Below, piece after piece: positions 8,948-16,585 of a DNA stretch of 52,954 nt; within the stretch, counting starts at the first letter, position 1; each line of letters begins with the position of its first letter. Source of the stretch: Lentimicrobiaceae bacterium. Its GTDB lineage: Bacteria > Bacteroidota > Bacteroidia > Bacteroidales > UBA4417. Position numbers and translations under genes: made by a program. A model generated the notes under the pieces. The model saw nothing but the letters and a program-made list of their open reading frames with translations, did not search any database and was not told where the DNA came from. Location of the stretch: contig JAQVEX010000009.1 of NCBI GenBank assembly GCA_028697555.1, positions 1 through 52,954 of the forward strand, in the 5' to 3' direction.

Positions 8948-9406
8948 CTATTCGGCAAATGGAGCAGCAGTAGGGTTGTTTGTGGGTAGCTGTGTGTTAG
9001 AAGGCTTAACTACGTTGCCTTTCAATAATAAAACCACTGCCGAATTTTTTGCGTTGGAGTTTACGGTTGCCGATTTGTTAATTGTGCCCAATCTTTGGGT
9101 ATCGTATTTTATAACCAATGTGCCTGTGCCGCCTGGCATTACGGGGGCTCTGTCCCATTGAGGAACAGTGCAGCCGCAGGTTGCAACAACATTGGTTATT
9201 ATTAGAGGCGAATTGCCGGTGTTTTTATATCTGAATTCGGCAATGCCATCGGAGCCGGTTATTATATTACCGTAGTTATGTGTTGTGTTTTCAAATTTTA
9301 TAACTGCCTGTTTGGATGTATCGGTGGCACTATCGCTACTTTGCGAAAACCCAACTACGCTTATCAGTAGTAAACTTATTAGTGTTATGATTCTTATTTT
9401 ATACAT
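8948..9406 (-). CDS. Secreted DUF1573 protein
   Basis: A 152-residue protein: a signal peptide (MYKIRIITLISLLLISVVGFSQ) and then one DUF1573 immunoglobulin-like beta-sandwich from about residue 35 to 132. Family hallmarks are FENTTHNYGNI, then FRYKNTGNSPLIITNV, the CGCTVPQW motif with its two Cys residues, and the closing GTLVIKYDT and VVLLLKGNV. DUF1573 proteins are very common in Bacteroidota, exported, and of unknown function. The C-terminal 20 residues are Pro/Thr/Asn-rich and probably unstructured. Confidence 0.88.
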   Translation of the reverse strand: MYKIRIITLISLLLISVVGFSQSSDSATDTSKQAVIKFENTTHNYGNIITGSDGIAEFRYKNTGNSPLIITNVVATCGCTVPQWDRAPVMPGGTGTLVIKYDTQRLGTINKSATVNSNAKNSAVVLLLKGNVVKPSNTQLPTNNPTAAPFAE

Positions 9407-9557
9407 AAAAATTGTTTTTTATTCTTTGACTAACAATAATAATACCAATTTTGACATTCTAATGGCTAAGATACTATTTTTATGTTATTCTTTTGGTTTT
9501 TTAAAAGCTGTAAATTGTTAATTAATATTAATTGCAAATGCTGTAAAGCTTGTGTGT

Positions 9558-9716
9558 TAGGCTTTGTGTTAATTGTCTTTAGCCTTTAGCCTTTAGCCAT
9601 TGGCTAAACTCAATCCTGAAACTTCTGGGTTAATTGCTAATTGCCCTGTACCCCGAAACCACACCGCGTAACCCTAAACAGCTAAGAGCCAATAGCCAAT
9701 AGCTAACGGCGACTTT
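9558..9716. repeat. Heptameric mosaic array B
   Basis: This lies in the 502-bp gap between divergent genes. It opens with ctttagc-type units at exact 7-bp spacing (AGC at 9581, 9588, 9595, then GGC at 9602), continues through CCTGAAACTTCTGGG (9615-9629), attgcta and attgccc units and a cgcgtaaccc stretch, and closes with ctaagag, ccaatag, ccaatag, ctaacgg. The closing words are the reverse complement of the opening words, so the locus is roughly self-inverted. The rest of the gap to the left (9407-9557) shows nothing I can name. Confidence 0.85.
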
Positions 9717-9752
9717 GAGATTAAAGATATTTATCGGACAACAATAATAGAT
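9717..9752. repeat. Array-border motif, first copy
   Basis: Right after array B comes ttgagattaaagatattt followed by atcggacaacaataata. A close copy, with the same order and spacing relative to agccaatagcc units, follows array F at 44146-44178. The shared core is TTAAAGATATTTAT, then GA-ACAATAA. It lies just upstream of the candidate promoter at 9753. Confidence 0.6.
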
Positions 9753-9782
9753 TTTGCTTTATGGAAATAAATTGTACTTTTG
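9753..9782 (+). promoter_or_regulatory. Candidate promoter of the lipoprotein at 9909
   Basis: TTTG at 9753-9756 and TACTTTTG at 9775-9782, 18 bp apart, fit the Bacteroidota promoter. The start would be near 9790, giving a leader of nearly 120 nt. Confidence 0.55.
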
Positions 9783-9817
9783 CGAAACAATTTCAGTTAT
9801 ATAGATAAAAGAATATA

Positions 9818-9887
9818 AGTATGAAACTAACTCGAAAGTCTGAATTTACTGCAACTGGGTGAATATAGAACGATTGAGTTTCATACT
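9818..9887 (+). promoter_or_regulatory. Leader hairpin with a 13-codon open frame
   Basis: AGTATGAAACT (9818-9828) and AGTTTCATACT (9877-9887) are perfect 11-bp inverted arms around a 48-nt loop, inside the predicted leader and 21 bp before the lipoprotein ATG. The left arm contains an ATG that opens MKLTRKSEFTATG and then TGA (9821-9862). This could be a leader peptide, a structured regulator or a small RNA; only the inverted repeat is directly seen. Confidence 0.45.
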
Positions 9888-9908
9888 AAATAATAAAAAA
9901 TAAGGCAT

Positions 9909-10421
9909 ATGAGAACATTTAAAACGGTTTTGTTATTTTCATCGATATTTTTATTGATTTTTTCTTGTAAAACACCTATTAATGTTGCAAATCAAAAAGA
10001 AACCGATGGACAAATGTCGGCTCCGGGACCTAGAATAATAATCTACAAAACCAAAGCTGATTACAGTAATAATGTTCCAGTAATACTTAGTAAAGACAAG
10101 AAGACCATAGTTTCGTTTCCCGATAAAGGAGACCTTGTTGTTGATGGGAATTACACAAAGCCGGTGGCTTTAGAAAAAGGATATTGGCTAGACAAAAGAG
10201 GAATAAACGAAAATGTTGCATTTTTGAGTTACACGTACGAGCAGTACTCAAATTTGGATAAAACGCCCAGAGTTGAAGAACTGTACGATAAAATTATTGC
10301 TAAAAGACCTTTAAAGAGAATGTACAAGGGCGGAACTTTGCCAAGAGATATTGATATAACTGAAAAGCTAAATGCAAAGATTTTAAAGAACGATTTTTCC
10401 GATTTTGTTCGTTTAAAATAA
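9909..10421 (+). CDS. Hypothetical lipoprotein
   Basis: A 170-residue protein with a lipoprotein signal peptide; the lipobox is LIFSC with Cys20. The mature part is polar and contains APGPRIIIYKTKADY, then a segment reading like short beta-strands (VPVILSKDKKTIVSFPD), ending in a Lys/Arg-rich helix. I do not recognise a family, although short lipoproteins with an IIYKTK-type start are seen in Bacteroidota. It is probably anchored to the inner or outer membrane facing the periplasm. The DAK2-DegV gene starts 46 bp downstream, so co-transcription is possible. Confidence 0.75.
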   Translation: MRTFKTVLLFSSIFLLIFSCKTPINVANQKETDGQMSAPGPRIIIYKTKADYSNNVPVILSKDKKTIVSFPDKGDLVVDGNYTKPVALEKGYWLDKRGINENVAFLSYTYEQYSNLDKTPRVEELYDKIIAKRPLKRMYKGGTLPRDIDITEKLNAKILKNDFSDFVRLK

Positions 10422-10467
10422 ATACCTTTTTATAATTGTATTTTTGACAAAGATAAACCTTAATAAT

Positions 10468-12285
10468 ATGATTGTTACAAACAATAATATTACTGAAAAA
10501 ATAAATGATGGCAAGTATTTTTATTACGCTTTCATATCGGGAGCTAAGAGAATAATTGCCAATCAGACTATTATAAATAAAATAAATGTATTTCCTGTTG
10601 CCGACGCCGATACCGGCACAAATTTAGCAAGCACAATTCGTAGCATTATTGATAGTCCGGTTCCGACCGACAGCATAAAAAACGTTGCTGTTGCCATAGC
10701 CGATGCGGCTCTCGTTGGAGCAAGAGGAAATTCTGGAATTATTTTCGCTCAATTTTTGTACGGCTTCGGAGACGAAATAAGCAAATACGACGAATTTTCG
10801 TTGAAGGCTTTTGCTACATCTGTAAACAAAGCCGTTAAGTACGCCTACGAAGCTATTGCAAATCCTGTTGAGGGAACCATGATTACGGTTATAAAAGAGT
10901 GGGCAATAGCTATCAACGAATTTAAAGATACTGTTGAGGACATTATCCAGCTGCTACTAAAAGCCTTTGAGGTAGCCAAAACAGCTTTAATTGAAACTAC
11001 TGAGAAGTTAGAAGTTTTGAAAAAGAATAAGGTAGTTGATGCAGGTGCCAAAGGTTTTGTTTGTTTTTTGGAAGGAATGTTAGATTTCTTAAAAGGTAAT
11101 ACAACTCTTAAATCGCTGAGTATAACCAAAGAGGAGCTTGCTTTTGAAGCACTTCCGGTGGTTGTACATGGAGAACTTACTTATAGATATTGTTGCGAAG
11201 CGTTGATATCGGTGGAAAAACATAAAAACTCGGATAAAGAAACAATTTCAAATGCTATAAAGCATTTCGGCGATTCGTTTGTAATAGCAGGCTCTACAAA
11301 AAAGATAAGACTGCATATTCACACCGACGAGCCACAAGAATTGTTTGATACTATTAGCAAATACGCCGATGTATTATATCAAAAAGTTGACGATATGGTA
11401 TTTCAGCAATCGTTGACCACCGAAAATAAAAACTCAATAGCTATTCTAACCGATTCAACCTGCGATATTCCTGCCGACTTGTTGGAAAAACATTTTATTT
11501 CGGTTATTCCCTTGAACTTACACATTGGCGATAACCAGTTTTTGGATAATGTTACAATTTCTAACACTCAGTTTTACGATAGGCTAGATAATTGTAAAAA
11601 ACCACTTTCTACATCTCAGCCTTCGTACAAAGACTTTGTCAACAAGTATTCGTATTTGGCTTCGCATTTCAAATATGTAATAGGCATACATATGGGGGGG
11701 ACTTTTAGCGGAACTTTTTCAAACAGCAAAAAGGCTGCTCAGTTTGTTTCGGAGCAAACGGGTGTTCCTATTTACGTACACGATGCCACATATCTAACGG
11801 CAGCTACGGGTTTAATTGTATTGCGTACGGCTAATTTAATTGAGAGCGGACTAAGTTTTGAAGAAATTAAAGCCGAACTTCAAAATATGAACGAAAAGGC
11901 AAGACTTTTTGCCACAACAAAAACTATAAAATACCTTGTTAAAAGCGGACGCTTGAGTTATACCAAAGGTTTTTTTGCTAGACTGTTGAATATTAATCCC
12001 GTACTAACAATAAATACCGAAGGCAAACCTGAGACTATAAAAAAGTTTAGAAGGATTGAAAAAGCCGAAAAAGTTGTTTTTGATGCCATTGAAAAACTGA
12101 TAGGTGGGGGAGAAGTATATAGCTATGCAGTTACCAGTGTTAGAAATGACGAAATGACTCAAAAATTCATTAATAAAATGAAAGATAAGTACGGAATGGA
12201 ACCTGTTTTTATAGGATTTGCCAGTCCGGTTCTCGGAGTGAATGCAGGACCAGGAGTTACGGCTATTTCGGTAATGAAGAAATAA
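10468..12285 (+). CDS. DAK2-DegV fusion, probable single-chain fatty-acid kinase
   Basis: I chose the ATG at 10468 (605 residues); the frame is also open from a TTG eight codons upstream. Residues about 10-205 are a DAK2 kinase domain with the nucleotide/Mg loop NVFPVADADTGTNL and ARGNSGIIFAQF. A middle domain (about 225-330: YRYCCEALI, RLHIHTDEP) matches the FakA middle region. From about 335 a DegV lipid-binding domain follows (AILTDSTCDIPADLL, SQPSYKDF, HMGGTFSGTF, KYLVKSGRLS). In Firmicutes FakA supplies the kinase and a separate FakB the acyl-binding subunit; here both are in one chain and the FakA C-terminal domain seems replaced by DegV. Function inferred: phosphorylation of free fatty acids for phospholipid synthesis. 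Confidence 0.85.
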   Translation: MIVTNNNITEKINDGKYFYYAFISGAKRIIANQTIINKINVFPVADADTGTNLASTIRSIIDSPVPTDSIKNVAVAIADAALVGARGNSGIIFAQFLYGFGDEISKYDEFSLKAFATSVNKAVKYAYEAIANPVEGTMITVIKEWAIAINEFKDTVEDIIQLLLKAFEVAKTALIETTEKLEVLKKNKVVDAGAKGFVCFLEGMLDFLKGNTTLKSLSITKEELAFEALPVVVHGELTYRYCCEALISVEKHKNSDKETISNAIKHFGDSFVIAGSTKKIRLHIHTDEPQELFDTISKYADVLYQKVDDMVFQQSLTTENKNSIAILTDSTCDIPADLLEKHFISVIPLNLHIGDNQFLDNVTISNTQFYDRLDNCKKPLSTSQPSYKDFVNKYSYLASHFKYVIGIHMGGTFSGTFSNSKKAAQFVSEQTGVPIYVHDATYLTAATGLIVLRTANLIESGLSFEEIKAELQNMNEKARLFATTKTIKYLVKSGRLSYTKGFFARLLNINPVLTINTEGKPETIKKFRRIEKAEKVVFDAIEKLIGGGEVYSYAVTSVRNDEMTQKFINKMKDKYGMEPVFIGFASPVLGVNAGPGVTAISVMKK

Positions 12286-12298
12286 AATTGTTTATAAA

Positions 12299-12880
12299 AT
12301 GCAAATCATTGAATCAATTAAAGAACTCGACGAATTGCTGTTTTTGTGGCTCAATTCATTTCGAAGCTCGACACTTGATTTTATAATGTGGCATTTTACT
12401 AAATACACTTTTTGGATTCCCCTTTTTATCATATTGTTTTACATTATTGTTAAGCGTTTCGGAAAGTATTCCGTTCTCGTTTTTATAATGTTGGGAGTAT
12501 TAATACTAATAAACGACCAATTTTGCAATCTGAGTAAGTATTATTTCATGCGTTTGCGTCCGACCCATGAAGATGCAATAAGCAATGTTGTCAACACTGT
12601 AAACGGATACAGGGGAGGTTTGTATAGTTTTTATTCGGGACATGCTTCAAATACATTTGCCGTTGTTACGTTTTTTTCGTTGATTTTTAAGAATAAACCA
12701 AAATATCTGTTTATTCTTTTGTGGATTTTTACAGTAATTACGGTTTTTAGTCGTATTTATCTCGGAGTACACTATCCTGGCGATATTATTGTTGGGGCTA
12801 CTATTGGAACCTTATTTGGCATTGTTGTTTATAAGGCTTTTAAAGAAATCTACTGTTATCTCAGTAAACAAAGCATTTGA
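12299..12880 (+). CDS. PAP2-family membrane phosphatase
   Basis: A 193-residue integral membrane phosphatase with about five membrane segments. The three-part PAP2 signature is complete: K80 to R87-P88 (KYYFMRLRP), S113-G-H115 (YSGHAS), and S151-R152 to H158 and D162 (SRIYLGVHYPGD). Such enzymes act on phosphatidic acid, phosphatidylglycerophosphate or undecaprenyl pyrophosphate at the outer face of the inner membrane; the sequence does not separate these. It starts 13 bp after the DAK2-DegV fusion and 15 bp before the VWA gene, so the three form an operon. The neighbouring fatty-acid kinase makes a lipid substrate plausible. Confidence 0.9.
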   Translation: MQIIESIKELDELLFLWLNSFRSSTLDFIMWHFTKYTFWIPLFIILFYIIVKRFGKYSVLVFIMLGVLILINDQFCNLSKYYFMRLRPTHEDAISNVVNTVNGYRGGLYSFYSGHASNTFAVVTFFSLIFKNKPKYLFILLWIFTVITVFSRIYLGVHYPGDIIVGATIGTLFGIVVYKAFKEIYCYLSKQSI

Positions 12881-12895
12881 TAAAAAGATATTGAA

Positions 12896-15004
12896 ATGCA
12901 AACACTAAATATTATATATACTTCTAAACCGCTTATATTAGTGCTTTTGTGCTTGTTGGCAGGTTTTGTTTATGCGTATTTTTTGTATTATTTCAAGAAT
13001 AAGGGAGTTTTTACCAAAAAACTAACTCCAATATTGTTTGCCGTAAGGTTTTTAACGGTTTCATTTTTGTGTTTTTTGTTGTTATCGCCGTATTTGCTAA
13101 GAAAAAAGACAATAGAAGAGAAACCTATTCTAATTGTAGCTCAAGATAATTCCGAATCTATTTTAGGACATGATAATTCCAATAAAATAAAATTTAAGTC
13201 CGATTACGAAAATAGAGTAGGCAATTTAGTAAATCAGCTTTCGGACAAATTTGAAGTTCAACGAGTAATTTTCGGCGATAAGGTTAGAGATATAAGCGAC
13301 GACTCTTTGACTTTGACCGACAAAACAACAAATATTTCCGATGTTTTCAAGTACGTAAACAAGCAATACTACAATAGAAATATTGCGTCAGTATTGCTTT
13401 TTAGCGATGGTATATACAACAAAGGATTAAATCCGGTTTATCTGAGCAGCGACGAACTTAAATTTCCGGCACAAGTTGTTGCCATGGGCGATACCAATGT
13501 TATCCCCGATATTAAAATACTTAAAATAAATGCCAACGATTACGCATTTTTGGGCAACGAATTTCCTGTTGAGGTTGAAATTAAAGCCGATAAGCTAAAA
13601 GACAGAGACATTATTGTTGATATTATTAAAGCAGAAAAAGTGCTTTATTCCAATAAAATTAAAATCGATAACAACGATTTTTATACAAAGATAAAAACGA
13701 ATATTAAAGCTGAAGATGCTGGAGTTAATCATTATAGGGTTAGGATTAAACCTGCCGAAGGCGAAGGAAATATCAGTAATAATTACAAAAGTTTTTATAT
13801 AGATGTTATTGAAAACAAGCAAAGAGTTGCAATTATATATTCGTCGCCACACCCCGATATTGCTGCGTTGAGACAGGCAATAAACAACAACGACAACCTA
13901 ACCGTTGAGGTCTTTTCGTATAAAGAATTTAACAAAAACAACTTGAATTACGATATGCTAATATTGCATCAAGTGCCTGATATTTATGGTATTACGTCGG
14001 AATTTGCCGAAAAAATCACCGACTTAAATATTCCGTATCTGAGCATTGTAGGTACTTCAACGGATATTGGCTATTTTAACAAGTATTTCCCAATGGTTCA
14101 AATCCCTTCAAAATCTATGTTGTGGGATGCAGTTACACCCGTTTATAATAACAGTTTTTCGTGGTTTCAAATAAATTCTTCTTTCATTGATATTGTAAAC
14201 GATTATCCACCATTGAAATCGATAATAGGAGAGTACAAAACTAGTTCGGTATTGCAGCCGGTGCTGTATCAAAAAGTAGGTTCGTATGTAACTCAATCGC
14301 CGATTATGCTTGTGGGACAGGATTTTAACAATAAAATGGCTTACATTTTGGGCGAAGGAATTTGGCGTTGGCGAATGAACACCTTTGTTAAAACTGGCGA
14401 TTATAAAGCATTTGACGACTTTGTTAATTCCGTAATTCAATATCTGACAGTAAAAGGCGACAAAGGCAGATTTAGAGTTAAAAGTAAGGCAAGCTTTGCC
14501 GAAAATGAACAAGTTGTTTTCGATGTTGAGTTTTACAATAAATCGTACCAGCTTATAAATACTCCCGAAGTGGTTATGGACATTTTCGACACAGCTTCCA
14601 ATCAGTATACTTACACATTTTCACGAACCGACAATTATTACACTCTGAATATAAACAACTTATCGGCAGGCGAATATACCTACAATGTTTCTACTAGTTT
14701 TGAAAATGAGGATTTTGTAAAAAACGGAAAAATAATGATTGAGGCAATCGAGGTTGAAGGCAGTAATCTTATAGCAAATCACAATCTGCTATACCAGTTG
14801 GCAGAAGCCGGTAATGGGAGTTTATTTACTTACGACGATTTAGATTCATTAAGCGAATATTTGATGAACAATACCGAATACAAAACACTTATTCATCATC
14901 AAAAACAATACACACAGTTGATTGACTTTAAACTTATTTTGTTCTTAATTGTGTTTTTGTTAGGATTTGAATGGTTTATGCGAAAATATTTCGGTTCATA
15001 TTAA
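12896..15004 (+). CDS. Membrane protein with von Willebrand factor A domain
   Basis: A 702-residue protein with two N-terminal membrane segments (about 13-32 and 45-66), a large extracytoplasmic part and one C-terminal membrane segment (about 676-694). Residues about 78-205 form a VWA fold with a MIDAS-type DNSES (DxSxS) after LIVAQ and a second strand ASVLLFSDGIYN. The remainder resembles Ig-like and class I glutamine-amidotransferase-like modules (IIYSSPHPDIAALRQAI). Proteins of this plan are widespread in Bacteroidota, often without characterised function. It sits between PAP2 and the FKBP gene, 18 bp before the latter. Confidence 0.75.
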   Translation: MQTLNIIYTSKPLILVLLCLLAGFVYAYFLYYFKNKGVFTKKLTPILFAVRFLTVSFLCFLLLSPYLLRKKTIEEKPILIVAQDNSESILGHDNSNKIKFKSDYENRVGNLVNQLSDKFEVQRVIFGDKVRDISDDSLTLTDKTTNISDVFKYVNKQYYNRNIASVLLFSDGIYNKGLNPVYLSSDELKFPAQVVAMGDTNVIPDIKILKINANDYAFLGNEFPVEVEIKADKLKDRDIIVDIIKAEKVLYSNKIKIDNNDFYTKIKTNIKAEDAGVNHYRVRIKPAEGEGNISNNYKSFYIDVIENKQRVAIIYSSPHPDIAALRQAINNNDNLTVEVFSYKEFNKNNLNYDMLILHQVPDIYGITSEFAEKITDLNIPYLSIVGTSTDIGYFNKYFPMVQIPSKSMLWDAVTPVYNNSFSWFQINSSFIDIVNDYPPLKSIIGEYKTSSVLQPVLYQKVGSYVTQSPIMLVGQDFNNKMAYILGEGIWRWRMNTFVKTGDYKAFDDFVNSVIQYLTVKGDKGRFRVKSKASFAENEQVVFDVEFYNKSYQLINTPEVVMDIFDTASNQYTYTFSRTDNYYTLNINNLSAGEYTYNVSTSFENEDFVKNGKIMIEAIEVEGSNLIANHNLLYQLAEAGNGSLFTYDDLDSLSEYLMNNTEYKTLIHHQKQYTQLIDFKLILFLIVFLLGFEWFMRKYFGSY

Positions 15005-15022
15005 ATTTAAACACAATTATTT

Positions 15023-15529
15023 ATGACAATTTCTACAAACAAAGTAGTTACACTACATTACGAATTGAGAGAAAACGACGAGAAAGGAACTTTTGTTGAA
15101 AAAACAGGTGAAAATTCGCCTTTGGTATTTATTTACGGAATTGGACAAATGTTACCCGAATTTGAAAAACAGCTTAAAGGTTTAAAAGTAGGAGACAATT
15201 TTTCTTTCGGTTTAGATAGCAAAGATGCTTACGGCGAGTATGATGAAAGAGCTTTAATTGAAGTTAGCAAAAGCATTTTTATGGTAGATGGTAAGCTAAA
15301 TACCGACCTTCTTCAGGTAGGAAGGATGCTACCTTTGCAGTCGCAAAACGGACGAATTTTTAACGCTAAAGTCCTTGAAATATTAGACGAGGTTGTAGTA
15401 ATGGACCTTAATCACCCTATGGCAGGTAAGAATTTGCATTTTACGGGTAAGATTGTTGAAATCCGCGAAGCAACAGAAGAAGAATTGAATCACGGACATG
15501 TGCATTCCTGCGGATGTGGGAGCTGTTAG
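15023..15529 (+). CDS. slyD: FKBP-type peptidyl-prolyl isomerase, SlyD-like
   Basis: A cytosolic proline isomerase and chaperone of 168 residues. The N-terminal FKBP part (VVTLHYELRENDEKGTFVEKT, then PLVFIYGIGQMLPEFEKQLKGLKVGD) is split by an insert-in-flap domain (about 70-125), the SlyD layout, and closes with DLNHPMAGKNLHFTGKIVEI. The C-terminus is short but metal-binding: HGHVHSCGCGSC, as in SlyD proteins that feed nickel to metalloenzymes. Last gene of the plus-strand run; its stop codon touches the first heptamer of array C. Confidence 0.9.
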   Translation: MTISTNKVVTLHYELRENDEKGTFVEKTGENSPLVFIYGIGQMLPEFEKQLKGLKVGDNFSFGLDSKDAYGEYDERALIEVSKSIFMVDGKLNTDLLQVGRMLPLQSQNGRIFNAKVLEILDEVVVMDLNHPMAGKNLHFTGKIVEIREATEEELNHGHVHSCGCGSC

Positions 15530-15640
15530 GTTGCGGGTTGTGGGGTACGGGGTACGTGTTGCGTGGTGCGAGGTAGTTCTGAGTTCCGAGTTCTGAGTTC
15601 TGAGTTACGTGTTACGTGTTACGTGTTGCGTGTTACGGGT
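15529..15640. repeat. Heptameric mosaic array C, left block
   Basis: Sixteen consecutive heptamers in one phase starting at the FKBP stop codon: ggttgcg, ggttgtg, gggtacg (two), tgttgcg, tggtgcg, aggtagt, tctgagt, tccgagt, tctgagt (two), tacgtgt (three), tgcgtgt, tacgggt. Three word types follow one another without a phase shift, all G/T-rich on the plus strand. Positions 15641-15693 to the right are not clearly periodic. Confidence 0.92.
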
Positions 15641-15693
15641 TTCTCAACTCCCGATTCAGAACTCCTTACTTTCCTTCTTCCAACCCTAATACA

Positions 15694-15838
15694 TTGTTAA
15701 TTGTTAATTGTTAATTGTGTCCATCACTCATCACTCATCACTCATCACTCATCACTCATCACCAACCACTGACCACCAGCAGCTAACAGCCAATAGCCAA
15801 CAGCTAAGAGCCAACCACCAACAGCTAATCAATCAAAA
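15694..15838. repeat. Heptameric mosaic array C, right block
   Basis: About 20 consecutive heptamers in one phase, ending at the stop codon of the minus-strand methylase: ttgttaa (three), ttgtgtc, catcact (five), catcacc, aaccact, gaccacc, agcagct, aacagcc, aatagcc, aacagct, aagagcc, aaccacc, aacagct, aatcaat. At least three word types share the phase. Apart from the opening ttgttaa units the words are C/A-rich, opposite to the left block. A frame through the block encodes a 7-residue THHSSLI-like repeat but is not credible as a gene. Confidence 0.93.
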
Positions 15839-16582
15839 TTACGGCAGTCCTAAAATAAAAACAGTAGGTTTTTTATCAAGGATCGGCTTTTGTTTTTTCC
15901 AATCGGCTATGGTTAAAGTTTTTATAAACTCATTTTCACCGCTAATATCGCTTGCTATGCACAAGTAAATATGATTAGGTACGGTTTTTAGCAAGGTGTC
16001 GATAATACTATTGTTTCGATAGGGCGTTTCTATAAATATTTGCGAATAATTATTTTTGCTAATTCTGCTTACCAAACTATTTATAAACGGAATTTTTTCT
16101 TCTGCCCTAACGGGTAAATATCCGTTAAAAGTGAATTGTTGCCCGTTTAGTCCCGAAGCCATAAGAGCCATTGTAATCGACGATGTCCCTAAAAGAGGTA
16201 TTACTTTGTAGTTGTTATTATGAGCCCATGAAACAAACCAATTACCCGGGTCGGCAATGCAAGGTGTTCCTGCTTCGCTCATCATTCCAACAGAGTTTCC
16301 GGCTGATATAGTTGTGGCAATTTCTGAAATAAAATCCGACTTATTTGTATGTTCATTTAAAACAAAAAATACAACTTCGTTTATCGGTCGTGGATAGGAT
16401 ATACTTGACAAAAACCGCCGAGCTGTTCTCAATTCTTCGACAATAAAAATATTAAGACTGTGTATTATGTTTATAGTGCTTTTAGGAATGGCTTGGCAGG
16501 TATTGCCGTCGGCAATAGGAGTGGGTATCAGATAAACGCGACTACTATTCATAAGCAAACTTTTAGCGTTTTTACATTCCAA
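15839..16582 (-). CDS. RsmI-like SAM-dependent tetrapyrrole-methylase-fold enzyme
   Basis: A 247-residue methyltransferase of the TP-methylase fold. It shows the N-terminal YLIPTPIADG, FIVEELRTARRFL, GNSVGMMSEAGTPCIADPG (the SAM-binding loop typical of RsmI), VIPLLGTSSITMALMASGLNGQQFTFNGYLP and IFIETPYRNNSI. These match RsmI, which makes the 2'-O-methylation of C1402 in 16S rRNA, but the chain is shorter than the roughly 280 residues of RsmI; Bacteroidota often carry this shorter relative, so the target is uncertain. The ATG at 16552 (11 codons in) is an equally plausible start because the conserved domain begins just after it. It follows the histidine kinase stop by 3 bp. Confidence 0.85.
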   Translation of the reverse strand: MECKNAKSLLMNSSRVYLIPTPIADGNTCQAIPKSTINIIHSLNIFIVEELRTARRFLSSISYPRPINEVVFFVLNEHTNKSDFISEIATTISAGNSVGMMSEAGTPCIADPGNWFVSWAHNNNYKVIPLLGTSSITMALMASGLNGQQFTFNGYLPVRAEEKIPFINSLVSRISKNNYSQIFIETPYRNNSIIDTLLKTVPNHIYLCIASDISGENEFIKTLTIADWKKQKPILDKKPTVFILGLP

Positions 16583-16585
16583 CTA

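Noticed and set aside
10444-10467. TTG start giving eight extra residues to the DAK2-DegV protein
   Set aside because: An ATG at 10468 lies closer to the conserved domain; the extra residues are Asn-rich and unsupported.
15708-15968. Open frame encoding a THHSSLI-type repeat peptide
   Set aside because: It is a translation of heptameric array C (7 bp times 3 gives a 7-residue period) and runs antisense into the methylase gene.
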